The translations under genes and the position numbers were made by a program. A DNA stretch of 64,000 bases from Pyrinomonadaceae bacterium (GTDB lineage: Bacteria > Acidobacteriota > Blastocatellia > Pyrinomonadales > Pyrinomonadaceae). The stretch spans positions 620,001 to 684,000 of the forward strand of contig JAHCHG010000001.1 in assembly GCA_026129865.1 (NCBI GenBank), read 5' to 3'. Positions 34,645 through 43,710 of the stretch are shown one piece after another (within the stretch, counting starts at the first letter, position 1; every line of letters begins with the position of its first letter). The notes under the pieces are model-generated. The model worked only from the letters and a program-made list of their open reading frames with translations, made no database searches and was not told the DNA's origin.

Positions 34645-36438
34645 ATGAGATCATTTATGACAAACGAAATGAAATTAAAATTGCAAACCCTGGTCATTTT
34701 TTCCTTTTTTGGATTTTTCGCAATCGTTTTCGTTCCAAAATTTTTTATCACGAACGCCGGAAAAGATTCGGTTGTCAGCGACGACATGAAATCAACGGAA
34801 AATCGTCTGCCGGAAATTATGGATCTGCACCATAAAGAGATCGGACTCGGACAGCGTTGGTTTTTCGGCTTAGAGGTAATCGACGAAGAAGGCGATCTTG
34901 TCCGAGCCGAATTGGTCGAAAAACCTAAATCGGCGAAGTTTAACCAGAACACTTTGACGGTTGACTGGACGCCGCAGAAGTCGGACGGTAAAAATCCTAA
35001 ATTCGTCGTTAAGGTAACTGAAATTCCGCGCGACAAATCGCGCGAGCAACGCACCGTGACGAAAGAATTTAAGGTAAAAGTCGTCAAAAAACCGGTTCAG
35101 CTTTTAAAAATGCCCGACGCCCCGCTCGAAGTTGATGCGCTTGTCACGATCATCGATCCCGATAGATTAAAAGCCGTCAGCGAAAAATGGAATATTTCGA
35201 ACCTGTTCCAGCGCATTGCCGAGATCGAAGCCGAAAAACAGGTCAAACCCGGCAGCGGAATTCAAAAGACAGATGGAAGAGAACTTTTCAAAGATGCGTT
35301 GAAAGACCTCGCCATTACGCATAAAAATCCGACGCTCGATCCGGACGATCCGAAATATAACGCTGAATGGAACGCGGAACATTGGAAACTGATCGCAGTT
35401 CGTCCGCGCGTCAATAAAAAGGTTTTCGAACTGCGGCTGGTTTATTTCAACGTCAAAGCTCCCGAACAGGCTTACTTGATGCCGCGTATGCGAATCGTCC
35501 GCGGGAAAGATTCGGAACGACCAGAAGAAACAAGATTAAAGAACAACGAAACATTTTTGAGATTGTTTCACGAAGCGTTTTTTGACGGTGAAAACTTAAA
35601 ACCGTTCGTCGCCAAAGACAAAGTCGAATACGGCAGGGCTTTGAATGCCTTTGTTACGAAAGTTTTGACATATAACGACAAAGACGACCCGATGATGCGT
35701 GCCAACTTAGCCGCGATTCCGCATAACTCACGGCTCGGCGGCGGCAACGAATATGACGAGAACGGAAAATATCTATACGGCGACGGCTGGCTTTTGGGAG
35801 AGATGAAAGTTATTCCCGTAATGAAAAACGGAAAGAATGTTCTGACAATGACAAGCACGCCGTTCGAAGGTTTCGTGTCTTCCATCAAAGCGAACAAAGA
35901 CGGGACATCTTATACGGCTGTTCCCGCGCCTGCCGCCGATCGGGACGATCCGAACTATCGAAAAGGATGGGAAAAGCTGATCGATAAATCGAGCGGTAAT
36001 CTGGCGATACCGAAAATACTGGCTGATAATTCGGTTGTTCCGAACAATATCGATACAACACTCAATAAATATGAAACTCCCGGCGAATTTCGTTTTGCGG
36101 AAACGAGTTTGCGCGATGCGCGGAGGCGCATTTTCGAGGAAAAAGGAATGACCTGCGCGCAATGCCATATTCGCAATTTCGATGAAGGAAATTATTTAAC
36201 GGATATGCGCAATCCGAAAAAAAATCCGAACGATTTTGCGACCAATACTGTCGAGCGTGTGTTTTTCATCATTACGCCGACCTTGCACAGCGGGCGAAAT
36301 GAATATATGCGCCGCGGCGAAATAGAACAGGTCGGTAGTCTGCAGGGCGCATTTCGCGATTATCTCGGGATCGACGTCAAGATAAATTCGCCGCTTGCGG
36401 CAGATTGGGTTCACGACACGAAAAAGGGGAAAAATTAA
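34645..36438 (+). CDS. Membrane-anchored or exported protein with a single c-type heme motif
   Basis: 597 residues, family not recognised. An N-terminal hydrophobic segment (TLVIFSFFGFFAIVFVPKFF) is a signal anchor. Residues ~55-160 look like an Ig/cadherin-like beta domain (LTVDWTPQKSDGKNPKFVVKV). The middle contains charged helical and loop regions. One heme-binding motif CAQCH is at residues 504-508, within RIFEEKGMTCAQCHIRNFDEG. A conserved-looking end follows (RVFFIITPTLHSGRNEYMRR). It probably acts in periplasmic electron transfer or oxidation. It starts an operon with a DoxX-like membrane protein (3-base gap) and a DUF2490 protein. Start uncertain among three nearby Met. Confidence 0.75.
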   Translation: MRSFMTNEMKLKLQTLVIFSFFGFFAIVFVPKFFITNAGKDSVVSDDMKSTENRLPEIMDLHHKEIGLGQRWFFGLEVIDEEGDLVRAELVEKPKSAKFNQNTLTVDWTPQKSDGKNPKFVVKVTEIPRDKSREQRTVTKEFKVKVVKKPVQLLKMPDAPLEVDALVTIIDPDRLKAVSEKWNISNLFQRIAEIEAEKQVKPGSGIQKTDGRELFKDALKDLAITHKNPTLDPDDPKYNAEWNAEHWKLIAVRPRVNKKVFELRLVYFNVKAPEQAYLMPRMRIVRGKDSERPEETRLKNNETFLRLFHEAFFDGENLKPFVAKDKVEYGRALNAFVTKVLTYNDKDDPMMRANLAAIPHNSRLGGGNEYDENGKYLYGDGWLLGEMKVIPVMKNGKNVLTMTSTPFEGFVSSIKANKDGTSYTAVPAPAADRDDPNYRKGWEKLIDKSSGNLAIPKILADNSVVPNNIDTTLNKYETPGEFRFAETSLRDARRRIFEEKGMTCAQCHIRNFDEGNYLTDMRNPKKNPNDFATNTVERVFFIITPTLHSGRNEYMRRGEIEQVGSLQGAFRDYLGIDVKINSPLAADWVHDTKKGKN

Positions 36439-36441
36439 AAA

Positions 36442-37530
36442 ATGAAAAACGAAAAATGGAAGATGAAAAGTTCTTTGAAGTTTTGTTTTCGAATTTTTCC
36501 GGTTTTGATGCTGTTGCTGCTTTTCGCGGGCACGGCTGACGCACACGTAAAATGGTTTTTCGATTATGACGTAACACAGCCGCCGACGCCGATCGGGGAT
36601 GTCATTGACGGCACGTTTGTAAAAATGTTTATCGTGTCGGTCGTTGCGTGCTACTTGTTTTTTCTTGCCGACCGCTACATTTATGAAGAAGGAATTCTAG
36701 CGAACCTCGACCGCAAGATGAAGATGTTCGACAACGCCGCGAACGCTATCATGCGCGTCGCTGCCGGAATATTTTTTCTCATCTTATTCGGGTGGTGGTC
36801 GCTCGGTTTCGGTCAGAGCTTTTATCTAACGCCGGAACTGAAAACCGATGCCGTCTGGGTTCCTTGGCTTCATCTTTTAATGGCTCTGGCTGTGATCTCG
36901 AAACGAACGATGTTCTTAACCGGTTTAGGCGTTTTCGTTCTCTACATCGCCGCTGCGTTTCAATTCGGCGTTTTTCATCTTCTCGATTACTTAATCTTTC
37001 TCGGCATCGGCTATTTTCTCACCGTCGCCAATACCCGCAAGGTCGCCTGGGTGAAATCGGGATTTGTCGTGCTTTTTGCGGCGGCAGGTTTGACGCTGAT
37101 CTGGGCGGCGATCGAAAAATTCGCCTATTCGCATTGGACGATTTCCGTTTTAGCCGACAAACCGCACGTTACGATGGGGCTGAGTCCGGCGATTTTTATG
37201 AAGCTGTCGGGTTTTATCGAATTTTTTGTAACGTTCATCCTGCTCGGAGCGGTGTCGGTCGTCGGACGTTTGATCTCGCTCGGCTTTATGTCGGTTTTTG
37301 TACTGGCGGTTTACGAATTCGGCGTGCTCGATGCGGTCGGTCATTTAATGATCGTAGCGATTCTATGGGTTCTTATTGTGCGCGGTCCGACCGACGCGCG
37401 GAATATGCTCGTTCTGCCCGACAAATCGCTTTTTACCGAAGCGTATTTTATGACCGGACTTTATTATCTGGCGTTTGTGACGATTTTTATCATCTATTAC
37501 GGCGTTCATTATTTAGCCTACGGATCGTAA
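36442..37530 (+). CDS. DoxX/DoxD-like multi-pass membrane protein
   Basis: 362 residues with about nine hydrophobic segments, for example FRIFPVLMLLLLFAGTADA, MFIVSVVACYLFFLADRYIY, AAGIFFLILFGWWSLGFG, IYYG at the end. Similar to the DoxX/DoxD family of inner-membrane quinone-linked proteins, though the match is by general layout. A segment AAIEKFAYSHWTISVLADKP is the likely family signature. The gene begins 3 bases after the heme-protein gene; the start codons lie in an A/G-rich repeat (ATGAAAAACGAAAAATGG) that may have created an alternative start, with 36466 as second choice. Likely partner of the heme protein in membrane redox. Confidence 0.75.
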   Translation: MKNEKWKMKSSLKFCFRIFPVLMLLLLFAGTADAHVKWFFDYDVTQPPTPIGDVIDGTFVKMFIVSVVACYLFFLADRYIYEEGILANLDRKMKMFDNAANAIMRVAAGIFFLILFGWWSLGFGQSFYLTPELKTDAVWVPWLHLLMALAVISKRTMFLTGLGVFVLYIAAAFQFGVFHLLDYLIFLGIGYFLTVANTRKVAWVKSGFVVLFAAAGLTLIWAAIEKFAYSHWTISVLADKPHVTMGLSPAIFMKLSGFIEFFVTFILLGAVSVVGRLISLGFMSVFVLAVYEFGVLDAVGHLMIVAILWVLIVRGPTDARNMLVLPDKSLFTEAYFMTGLYYLAFVTIFIIYYGVHYLAYGS

Positions 37531-37555
37531 AAATTCCTTAAAAGACCGCAAATTT

Positions 37556-38266
37556 ATGAACTTAAACAGAATTGCCGCCTGCATTTCGCTTGCGCTTTTA
37601 CTTTCCGTCTCTGCTTTCTCGCAGGCGTTTGTGGACGAAAACTCGGACATTGTCGGCTGGAGCGATTTCACGCTGATCGTTCCGCTTTTGAAGAAAGAGG
37701 AAAACGGGAAAAAGGTCGACCGCTTAACAATGAATATCGGCGGCGTTTTTCGTCAGGGCAGAGACCTTAGACGCCCGATCGACGAGCGTGGAACGGTAAC
37801 GTTCAACTACCGTTTCAACAAATATTTTACCGCCGGAACGGGTTATCTCTATCGCCGTTTCCGCCCGACCGAAGCACCGCGTCAATACGAACACCGCCTG
37901 ATGTTTTTTCTCAATGCCGAAAAAAGCTGGCAAAAGCTCGTTCTTAAAAATCGCGCTTTGACGACATTTATAATTCGTCATTCACGTCCGGACACCGTCG
38001 TTTATCGCAATCGAATACAGGCAAATTTTCCCGTCAGAAATAAAGAAAAGGTAATTTTCACGCCGTTCGTTGCCGACGAACCGTTTTATGATTTCCGCGC
38101 AAAAAGCTGGATAAGAAACGACATTTACGCGGGAATCACAAAACAATTCACCCGGAATCTCGGAGCAGATTTTTACTATTTGAACCAGCGTTTCCGTTCG
38201 GGAGCACTAAGACAAATAAACGGTTTCGGCGTAAGTTTCCGGTATAGATTAGATCGGCTGAAATAA
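37556..38266 (+). CDS. DUF2490-family outer-membrane beta-barrel protein
   Basis: 236 residues. Signal peptide NRIAACISLALLLSVSAFSQ cut at SQA-F. The mature part has amphipathic strands ending in aromatic residues (GTVTFNYRFNKYFTAGTGYL, YRRFRPTEAPRQYEHRLMF, GADFYYLNQRFRSG) and a final strand INGFGVSFRYRLDRLK, as in DUF2490 outer-membrane proteins. Third gene of the plus-strand operon, 25 bases after the DoxX-like gene. Transport or structural role unknown. Confidence 0.78.
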   Translation: MNLNRIAACISLALLLSVSAFSQAFVDENSDIVGWSDFTLIVPLLKKEENGKKVDRLTMNIGGVFRQGRDLRRPIDERGTVTFNYRFNKYFTAGTGYLYRRFRPTEAPRQYEHRLMFFLNAEKSWQKLVLKNRALTTFIIRHSRPDTVVYRNRIQANFPVRNKEKVIFTPFVADEPFYDFRAKSWIRNDIYAGITKQFTRNLGADFYYLNQRFRSGALRQINGFGVSFRYRLDRLK

Positions 38267-38384
38267 ATTTCCGCGTTTCTGACGGTTGTTTTCATCTATC
38301 GCGGCTGCGGTTTTCGTCATATTACGCGGCAAAGCCGCCGAACCGGTTTTGTCTGCTTCTAAAACCATTTCCATCTCATTTTTT

Positions 38385-38463
38385 AACCACATAGAAACAT
38401 AGCTGACATAGGTTCTAAGAAATTTATTGAATTTTTCTATGTGTCCTATGTTTCTATGTGGTT
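38385..38463. repeat. Gene-less inverted-repeat element (ACATAG family), MITE-like
   Basis: Perfect 18-bp arms AACCACATAGAAACATAG and CTATGTTTCTATGTGGTT, with further partial pairing inward (GACATAG.. / ..CTATGTGTC). The whole 79-base unit could fold as one hairpin. It shares its terminal word and the internal GGTTCTAAGAAA with the GxxExxY element at 22147. It lies between the converging DUF2490 and argG genes. Confidence 0.9.
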
Positions 38464-38471
38464 CATTCAAC

Positions 38472-39671
38472 CTAATCCATCTTTCTCAATCTCAACCGCA
38501 GCGACTGCAATCTGATAAAGCCTTCCGCGTCGAGTTGGTTATATGCGCCCGCGTCGTCTTCAAAGGTGACGACTCGTTCTTTGTAGAGCGAATTCGGCGA
38601 TTTGCGACCGAGAATCGTGACGTTGCCTTTGTAGAGTTTCACGCGCACGTCGCCCGAAACGGTTTCCTGCGTTTGGTCAACCATCGAGCGCAAAATCTCG
38701 AATTCCGGCGCGAACCAGAAGCCGTAATATATTGATTCGGCAAACTTTACGCCGAGCGAATCACGAAGGCGCATCACTTCTCTGTCCATCGTGATTGATT
38801 CGAGAGCGCGATGCGCCGCCTGCAAGATCGTCACGCCCGGAGTTTCATAAACGCCGCGCGATTTCATCCCGACGAAACGGTTTTCGACCAGATCAACGCG
38901 CCCGATGCCGTGCGTCCCGCCTAAGAAATTCAGTTTGGAAAGCATATCAACCGCGCCGTATCGCTCGCCGTTGATCGCTACGGGTTCGCCTTTTTCAAAC
39001 GTCAGAACGATTTCTTCGGCTTTATCCGCAGCGTTTTCCGGCGATTTCGTGAGCAGAAAAATATCTTCCGGCGGCGCAGCCCAAGGGTCTTCCAAAATCC
39101 CGCCTTCGTAGGAAATGTGCATCAGATTTCTGTCCATCGAATACGGTTTTTCGGCGGTTGCGGTAACATTAATTCCGCGCTCGGCGCAATACGCGATCAG
39201 ATCGGCGCGACCTTTAAATTCCCAGTGCCGCCATGGTGCGACGACTTTAATGTCCGGCTGTAAAGCATAATAAGTAAGTTCAAAACGAACCTGATCATTT
39301 CCTTTACCCGTCGCCCCGTGCGCCACCGCGTCCGCGCCTTCTTTCTGCGCGATTTCAATTTGTTTTTTCGCGATCACGGGACGCGCCAACGAAGTTCCTA
39401 AAAGGTAAACGCCTTCGTAAAGTGCGTTTGCTTTTACGGCTGTCCAGACAAAATCTTTAACAAATTCCTCGCGCAAATCTTCAATATAAAGTTTTGACGC
39501 GCCCGTTTTCAAAGCCTTTTCTTCCAAACCATCGAGTTCGTCGCCCTGACCGACATCCGCGCAAAAACAAACGACTTCCGCGCCGTATTTTTCTTTGATC
39601 CACAGCAACATCGCGGAAGTATCGAGTCCGCCCGAATATGCCAGAACTACTTTATTAATTTTTTTTTCCAT
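38472..39671 (-). CDS. argG: Argininosuccinate synthase
   Basis: ATP-dependent joining of citrulline and aspartate. 399 residues, usual length. Signs: [20 protein letters not shown] for the pyrophosphate loop, [20 protein letters not shown] segment (seen as [14 protein letters not shown]), [30 protein letters not shown], and [18 protein letters not shown]. Upstream of argR's stop by 66 bases, in the order argR-argG on the minus strand, so the two are probably co-transcribed. The intervening gap holds a degenerate repeat. Confidence 0.97.
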   Translation of the reverse strand: MEKKINKVVLAYSGGLDTSAMLLWIKEKYGAEVVCFCADVGQGDELDGLEEKALKTGASKLYIEDLREEFVKDFVWTAVKANALYEGVYLLGTSLARPVIAKKQIEIAQKEGADAVAHGATGKGNDQVRFELTYYALQPDIKVVAPWRHWEFKGRADLIAYCAERGINVTATAEKPYSMDRNLMHISYEGGILEDPWAAPPEDIFLLTKSPENAADKAEEIVLTFEKGEPVAINGERYGAVDMLSKLNFLGGTHGIGRVDLVENRFVGMKSRGVYETPGVTILQAAHRALESITMDREVMRLRDSLGVKFAESIYYGFWFAPEFEILRSMVDQTQETVSGDVRVKLYKGNVTILGRKSPNSLYKERVVTFEDDAGAYNQLDAEGFIRLQSLRLRLRKMD

Positions 39672-39674
39672 AAG

Positions 39675-39741
39675 CGGTAGTTAGTGATCGGTAGTCAGTA
39701 GTTAGTAAGATTTTGTCTACTCACTACTAGCTGCTGATTAC
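39675..39741. repeat. Degenerate inverted repeat of GTAGTTAGT type
   Basis: Repeated GTAGTTAGT/GGTAGTCAGTAGTTAGTA words on the left face a partial complement CTACTCACTACTAGCTGC on the right. Pairing is imperfect (roughly three quarters). It lies between argG and argR and reaches the argR stop. Confidence 0.6.
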
Positions 39742-40157
39742 TTTTCAAATAATTCCCAAATTTTCCGCATCGCAGATTTTTGTGTTTTTGCGTCTTTTAC
39801 GGCAATAAAGATCGTGTCTTCGCCGGCGATCGTGCCGACTATTTCATGAATTGCTGCGGCGTCTAACTTCACGCAGGCTGCCGACGCCAGTCCGAGCGAA
39901 CATTTTGCGACTATCAAATTGCCGCCCGCGGTTTCCAGACTCGAGAGTCCAAAGATATTCGCTTCACTTCGCGTTTCAGGCAAAGTATAGTTTCCGTTAA
40001 CCTTGATAATTCCGAGCTGGTCAAGATCGCGGGACACGCTCGACTGATTAACAAAAACTCCTGATCTTTCAAGGAGCTCGTTCAAGTCTTCCTGAGTCGA
40101 GATCTCGTTTTCAGAGATAAGCTCGAGGATCTTATGCTGCCTGTCTCCTTTTGTCAT
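39738..40157 (-). CDS. argR: Arginine repressor ArgR
   Basis: Hexameric DNA-binding regulator of arginine genes. 139 residues. N-terminal winged helix: RQHKILELISENEISTQEDL and NQSSVSRDLDQLGIIKVNG, with the SSVSRDL recognition motif. C-terminal arginine-binding domain: VGTIAGEDTIFIAVKDAKT. Divergent from argH across 83 bases with candidate operators, upstream of argG on its own strand; autoregulation is probable. Confidence 0.93.
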   Translation of the reverse strand: MTKGDRQHKILELISENEISTQEDLNELLERSGVFVNQSSVSRDLDQLGIIKVNGNYTLPETRSEANIFGLSSLETAGGNLIVAKCSLGLASAACVKLDAAAIHEIVGTIAGEDTIFIAVKDAKTQKSAMRKIWELFEK

Positions 40158-40171
40158 ATTGCATTCTCATG

Positions 40172-40217
40172 TTTTATGCATTATCTTTGCATAGACATCG
40201 CATAAATGCATAATTTA
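40172..40217. promoter_or_regulatory. Candidate ArgR operator pair in the argR/argH divergent promoter
   Basis: Two ATGCAT-centred palindromic words, TTATGCATTAT (about 40174-40184) and AAATGCATAATTT (40205-40217), are spaced by about three helical turns. TATGCA and TGCATA at 40175-40193 also form a 6-bp inverted repeat with 7-base centre. AT-rich palindromic pairs about one box apart suit an ArgR hexamer. Assignment by position and symmetry only. Confidence 0.5.
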
Positions 40218-40240
40218 GATATTACGTTGTTAAAAGTCAA

Positions 40241-41632
40241 ATGAATAAAACTGAAAGCCTCTGGGGCGGAAGATTCACGGAAAAAGCTGACGAGACATTT
40301 GTTGAATTTAATCGCTCCTTTAATTTTGATAAACAGCTTTTCGCGGCTGATATCGAGGGTTGTCTCGGGCACTGCCGCGGGCTGGAAAACGCCGGGGTTT
40401 TGAGCAGCGAAGACGCGAAGGCGATCCGAAAAGGTCTTGATCTGCTCTTATCTCAGGCAGCGCAAAGGTCTGATTTTTTTGAAGATTCCGCAGCAGAAGA
40501 CGTTCACTCTTTTATCGAAACTAAGCTGAACGAACTGATCGGCGACACCGGTAGAAAGCTGCATACGGGGCGCAGCAGAAACGACCAGGTCGCGACAGCG
40601 TTGCGAATCTGGATGCGCGGCGCGGTCGATGAGGTTTTGCGTAGGATCGTGAATTTGCAATCGGCTCTTTTGCATCTTGCCGACGGAAACAAAGTTGCGG
40701 TTTTACCAGGATACACTCATCTTCAGCGGGCGCAGCCTGTGCTTTTTGCGCATTGGTGTCTTGCATATTTTGAAATGCTCCGACGCGACTATGAACGTTT
40801 TACTCAAACGCGAGCGAGAATAAATATTCTTCCGCTTGCTTCGGCGGCGCTTGCCGGAACTTCGTATCCGATCGACCGCGAAGCAGTTGCGATCGATCTT
40901 GGTTTCGACGGCATCACGCGCAACAGTCTGGACGCAGTGAGCGATCGTGATTTCTGCATCGATCTTGTTTACGCTGCTTCGGTTACGATGATGCATCTAT
41001 CACGTTTCGCGGAAGACATAATTCTGTATTGCACGACCGAATTTGGCTTTTTTACGCTCTCCGACAAGGTTTCGACGGGTTCAAGCATTATGCCGCAGAA
41101 AAAAAACCCCGATTCGATGGAGCTCGTCCGCGGAAAATCGGGTAGAGTTTTCGGAGACTTGATCGCCTTACTCACTACAATGAAAGGACTTCCGCTCGCA
41201 TACAACAAGGATATGCAGGAGGACAAAGAAGCTGTTTTTGATGCATTTTCAACCGTTCGCGATTCGCTGGAAGTTTCGACGATCGTCATTCAAAATATAA
41301 GCGTCAATAAAGACCAAATGTTAAAAGCTGCAACTTCCGGCTACCTAAATGCGACAGAATTAGCCGATTATCTGGCAAAAAAAGACATTCCGTTTCGACG
41401 TGCGCATGAAATCGTTGGACAGATCGTATTATATGCAATCGACAAAGGAGTTGAATTAGAAGAGCTTTCGCTCGAAGAAATGCAAACATTCGCATCGGAA
41501 ATCGAAAAAGATGTTTTCGCAAAATTGACGCTTGAACAAACTCTGAATTCGAAAAGCGCAATCGGCGGAACTTCAAATTTAGCGGTTAACAAAGCGCTTA
41601 GCGAAGCAAAAAAATATTTAGCTGATTTTTGA
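40241..41632 (+). CDS. argH: Argininosuccinate lyase
   Basis: Final arginine step, splitting argininosuccinate into arginine and fumarate. 463 residues, typical. Signs: LWGGRFTEKADE at the start, TGRSRNDQVATALRIW, YTHLQRAQPV, and the superfamily signature GSSIMPQKKNPDSMELVRGK with the catalytic Ser. Divergent from argR. Converges on the vapC remnant with a 10-base gap. Confidence 0.97.
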   Translation: MNKTESLWGGRFTEKADETFVEFNRSFNFDKQLFAADIEGCLGHCRGLENAGVLSSEDAKAIRKGLDLLLSQAAQRSDFFEDSAAEDVHSFIETKLNELIGDTGRKLHTGRSRNDQVATALRIWMRGAVDEVLRRIVNLQSALLHLADGNKVAVLPGYTHLQRAQPVLFAHWCLAYFEMLRRDYERFTQTRARINILPLASAALAGTSYPIDREAVAIDLGFDGITRNSLDAVSDRDFCIDLVYAASVTMMHLSRFAEDIILYCTTEFGFFTLSDKVSTGSSIMPQKKNPDSMELVRGKSGRVFGDLIALLTTMKGLPLAYNKDMQEDKEAVFDAFSTVRDSLEVSTIVIQNISVNKDQMLKAATSGYLNATELADYLAKKDIPFRRAHEIVGQIVLYAIDKGVELEELSLEEMQTFASEIEKDVFAKLTLEQTLNSKSAIGGTSNLAVNKALSEAKKYLADF

Positions 41633-41642
41633 GCAAAAACGG

Positions 41643-42038
41643 TCAGGCTTCTGAAATAACTTGCAGGTTTTCAATGTTTTCAAAATGCCTTCGATTGTGA
41701 GTTATAAGCGAAATATCAAACAAAAGAGCAACCGATGCAACCCACGCATCCGCCGTTTCTATCGGATTGCCTTTTTTGTGAGCATCGCTTTTTATTTCTC
41801 CCCAAATTCTGCAAAGTTCTTCATCTGGATAAATTATCAGAAAATCACTTAAAAATTTTACTAAATTGCTTTTCCTTTTTTCACCCCAATTATTTCTTAT
41901 TGTCCAGAGTTGCAACTATGCAAAAGTCATAAAAGAGATCAGCAAAAAATTGTTTTTAAGGTGAGGTTCATATAAAGCCGCGCGAGAATCTTTTTTGTAG
42001 GTATAAGAAAGAACGTCAGTATCTACCAAGACATTCAT
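41643..42038 (-). pseudogene. vapC: vapC-type PIN-domain toxin interrupted by an in-frame amber codon
   Basis: The gene starts at 42038 with ATG overlapping the antitoxin stop (ATGA) and reads MNVLVDTDVLSYTYKKD ... LLISFMTFA, then TAG at 41916-41918, then continues in the same frame LQLWTIRNNWGEKR ... ETADAWVASVALLFDISLITHN to the stop at 41643. In PIN toxins the residue after FMT-A is the conserved acidic Glu (AEL), so a single GAG-to-TAG change explains the break. PIN acidic residues D6 (VDTD) and the later DAW Asp remain. Without readthrough the toxin would be 40 residues and inactive. Confidence 0.85.
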
Positions 42039-42304
42039 AACTCGCGTTCCCTTTTTAACTTTCTATCTTCTTCTCGCCACTCTTCGCGCATTCTTAAAAA
42101 TTCATCTACCTCGGCTTGAATTTCTTCTTGCGTTTGTCCGCTTTTATCAGAATGCCGATATAAATCTTCGCTGGTTTTAGCAACTTTAACACCCTGCTCT
42201 TTAATAATTCGTTCGAGCCGTTCACGAGCCGCTTTGCGAACTTCAGGAGAAATTCCATACGGATATTTTTGCTTTTTATTTTTTTCAATTACGGTTTCTG
42301 CCAT
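42035..42304 (-). CDS. vapB: Antitoxin of the VapBC-like module
   Basis: 89 residues, charged and helical (RKAARERLERIIKEQGVKV; EEIQAEVDEFLRMREEWREEDRK). Position directly upstream of a PIN toxin with a 4-base ATGA overlap identifies it as the antitoxin; its sequence has no clear ribbon-helix-helix or AbrB signature, so its DNA-binding class is open. An AGGAAC ribosome site precedes the ATG. Followed upstream by lysC on the same strand with a 41-base gap. Confidence 0.75.
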   Translation of the reverse strand: MAETVIEKNKKQKYPYGISPEVRKAARERLERIIKEQGVKVAKTSEDLYRHSDKSGQTQEEIQAEVDEFLRMREEWREEDRKLKREREL

Positions 42305-42345
42305 TTTCTCAAGTTCCTTTCGAAAATCTTATAAGTCTATTTTCT

Positions 42346-43710
42346 CTAAAAAAAGGAATTATGCAATCTTTTTATAACTTCATTTACTTTTTCTTCCTTT
42401 ATAACGAACGTCATATTTACACTCGACGCGCCATGCGAGATCAGCGATATGCTAATGTTGTCGATCGTCGAAAATATTTTCGAAGCAAGTCCTGCGCTTG
42501 CGCGTAAACCTTCGCCGACGACGCAGATAACGGCGTGACCGTGTTCGATCTCGACATCGCCCAGGCGTTCGAGTTCCGAGACGATCTTTTCGAGCGACTC
42601 CGTGTTGTCGAGCGTCAATGCTACTGAAACTTCCGAAGTTGAAATGACGTCAATGACCGTTCGGAACCGTTCAAAAATCTGAAACAGTGCCGCCATAAAA
42701 CCGTAGCTTCCCAGCATTCGGGCAGACGAAATTCGTAAAACGGTGATCCCATTTTTATGCGCGATCGATTTAATTTTATTTGGCGAAACGGCGCTTTCCG
42801 CTAAAACCATCGTCCCGCGTTCCGATGGCTGATGCGAATTACAGACGCGAACCGGAATTTTGTGATCCACCGCGGGTTTGATCGTTTTCGGATGGAGTAC
42901 TTTTGCGCCGAAATATGCAAGCTCGGCAGCTTCTTCGTAAGATAGAACGTCGATCGTCCGTGCGTCGGAGCAGATGCGGGGATCGCAGGTTAAAACTCCG
43001 GTAACATCGGTCCAAATTTGAATTTCGCGTGCATCTAACGCAGCGCCGATCAGCGCCGCGGAGTAATCGGAACCGCCGCGCCCGAGCGTAGTTGTTTCGC
43101 CGCTTCTGCTGGCAGCTATAAACCCGCCGAGCACGGGCACTTCGCCGTTTTCAATGATCGGACCGAGTTCTAAACGAACCAGCTTTTCCGTCTCCTCCCA
43201 GATCGGTGCCGCCGCTCCATATTCTTCGTCGGTTACAATCACCCGCCGCGAATCAACCTGGCGAGTTTTAATTCCGCTGGCTCTTAACACTTCAGCCAGC
43301 AAACGTGAAGAAAGCTGTTCGCCATACGAGACGACAGCATCTTTTAACATCGAAAGCGGAAGGCTCCTGCGTTCGGCACGAAGCAGCAGATCTGAAAGCT
43401 CCTGCATTGCAAGATCTAGTTCGGCTTCAAAAGCCGTTTGTCCCGAGCGTCCAAGAAGTTCCGACGATACGGCAGAATGCCGATCAAAATGCTCTTGAAG
43501 TGACGTGAATGCAATGGTTGAATGACCTTTCTTCGCTGTGTCGAACGAACCGAGCAAAGCATCGGTAAATTTTGACATGGCTGAGGTTACAATAACCGGA
43601 GAAAATTCTTGTTGACTTGCGGCGATCTTGGCGACTCGTAAAAAGGCGGACGCGTCCTGCACCGATGTGCCGCCGAATTTCATAACCGTCGGTTTGATGT
43701 GTGCTTTCAA
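42346..43710 (-). CDS. lysC: Aspartokinase, monofunctional
   Basis: First step of the aspartate pathway. 454 residues, in the range of LysC-type (class III) enzymes. Signs: [67 protein letters not shown]; two ACT domains follow ([20 protein letters not shown] and [20 protein letters not shown]). It overlaps the upstream cysteine-synthase-like gene by 4 bases (ATGA), so the two are translationally coupled. It is the second aspartokinase of the window besides the thrA fusion, presumably with different feedback control. Confidence 0.94.
   Translation of the reverse strand: MKAHIKPTVMKFGGTSVQDASAFLRVAKIAASQQEFSPVIVTSAMSKFTDALLGSFDTAKKGHSTIAFTSLQEHFDRHSAVSSELLGRSGQTAFEAELDLAMQELSDLLLRAERRSLPLSMLKDAVVSYGEQLSSRLLAEVLRASGIKTRQVDSRRVIVTDEEYGAAAPIWEETEKLVRLELGPIIENGEVPVLGGFIAASRSGETTTLGRGGSDYSAALIGAALDAREIQIWTDVTGVLTCDPRICSDARTIDVLSYEEAAELAYFGAKVLHPKTIKPAVDHKIPVRVCNSHQPSERGTMVLAESAVSPNKIKSIAHKNGITVLRISSARMLGSYGFMAALFQIFERFRTVIDVISTSEVSVALTLDNTESLEKIVSELERLGDVEIEHGHAVICVVGEGLRASAGLASKIFSTIDNISISLISHGASSVNMTFVIKEEKVNEVIKRLHNSFF

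Noticed and set aside
34476..34835. Plus-strand frame upstream of the heme-protein gene
   Set aside because: Overlaps the real gene in another frame and lacks a ribosome site.
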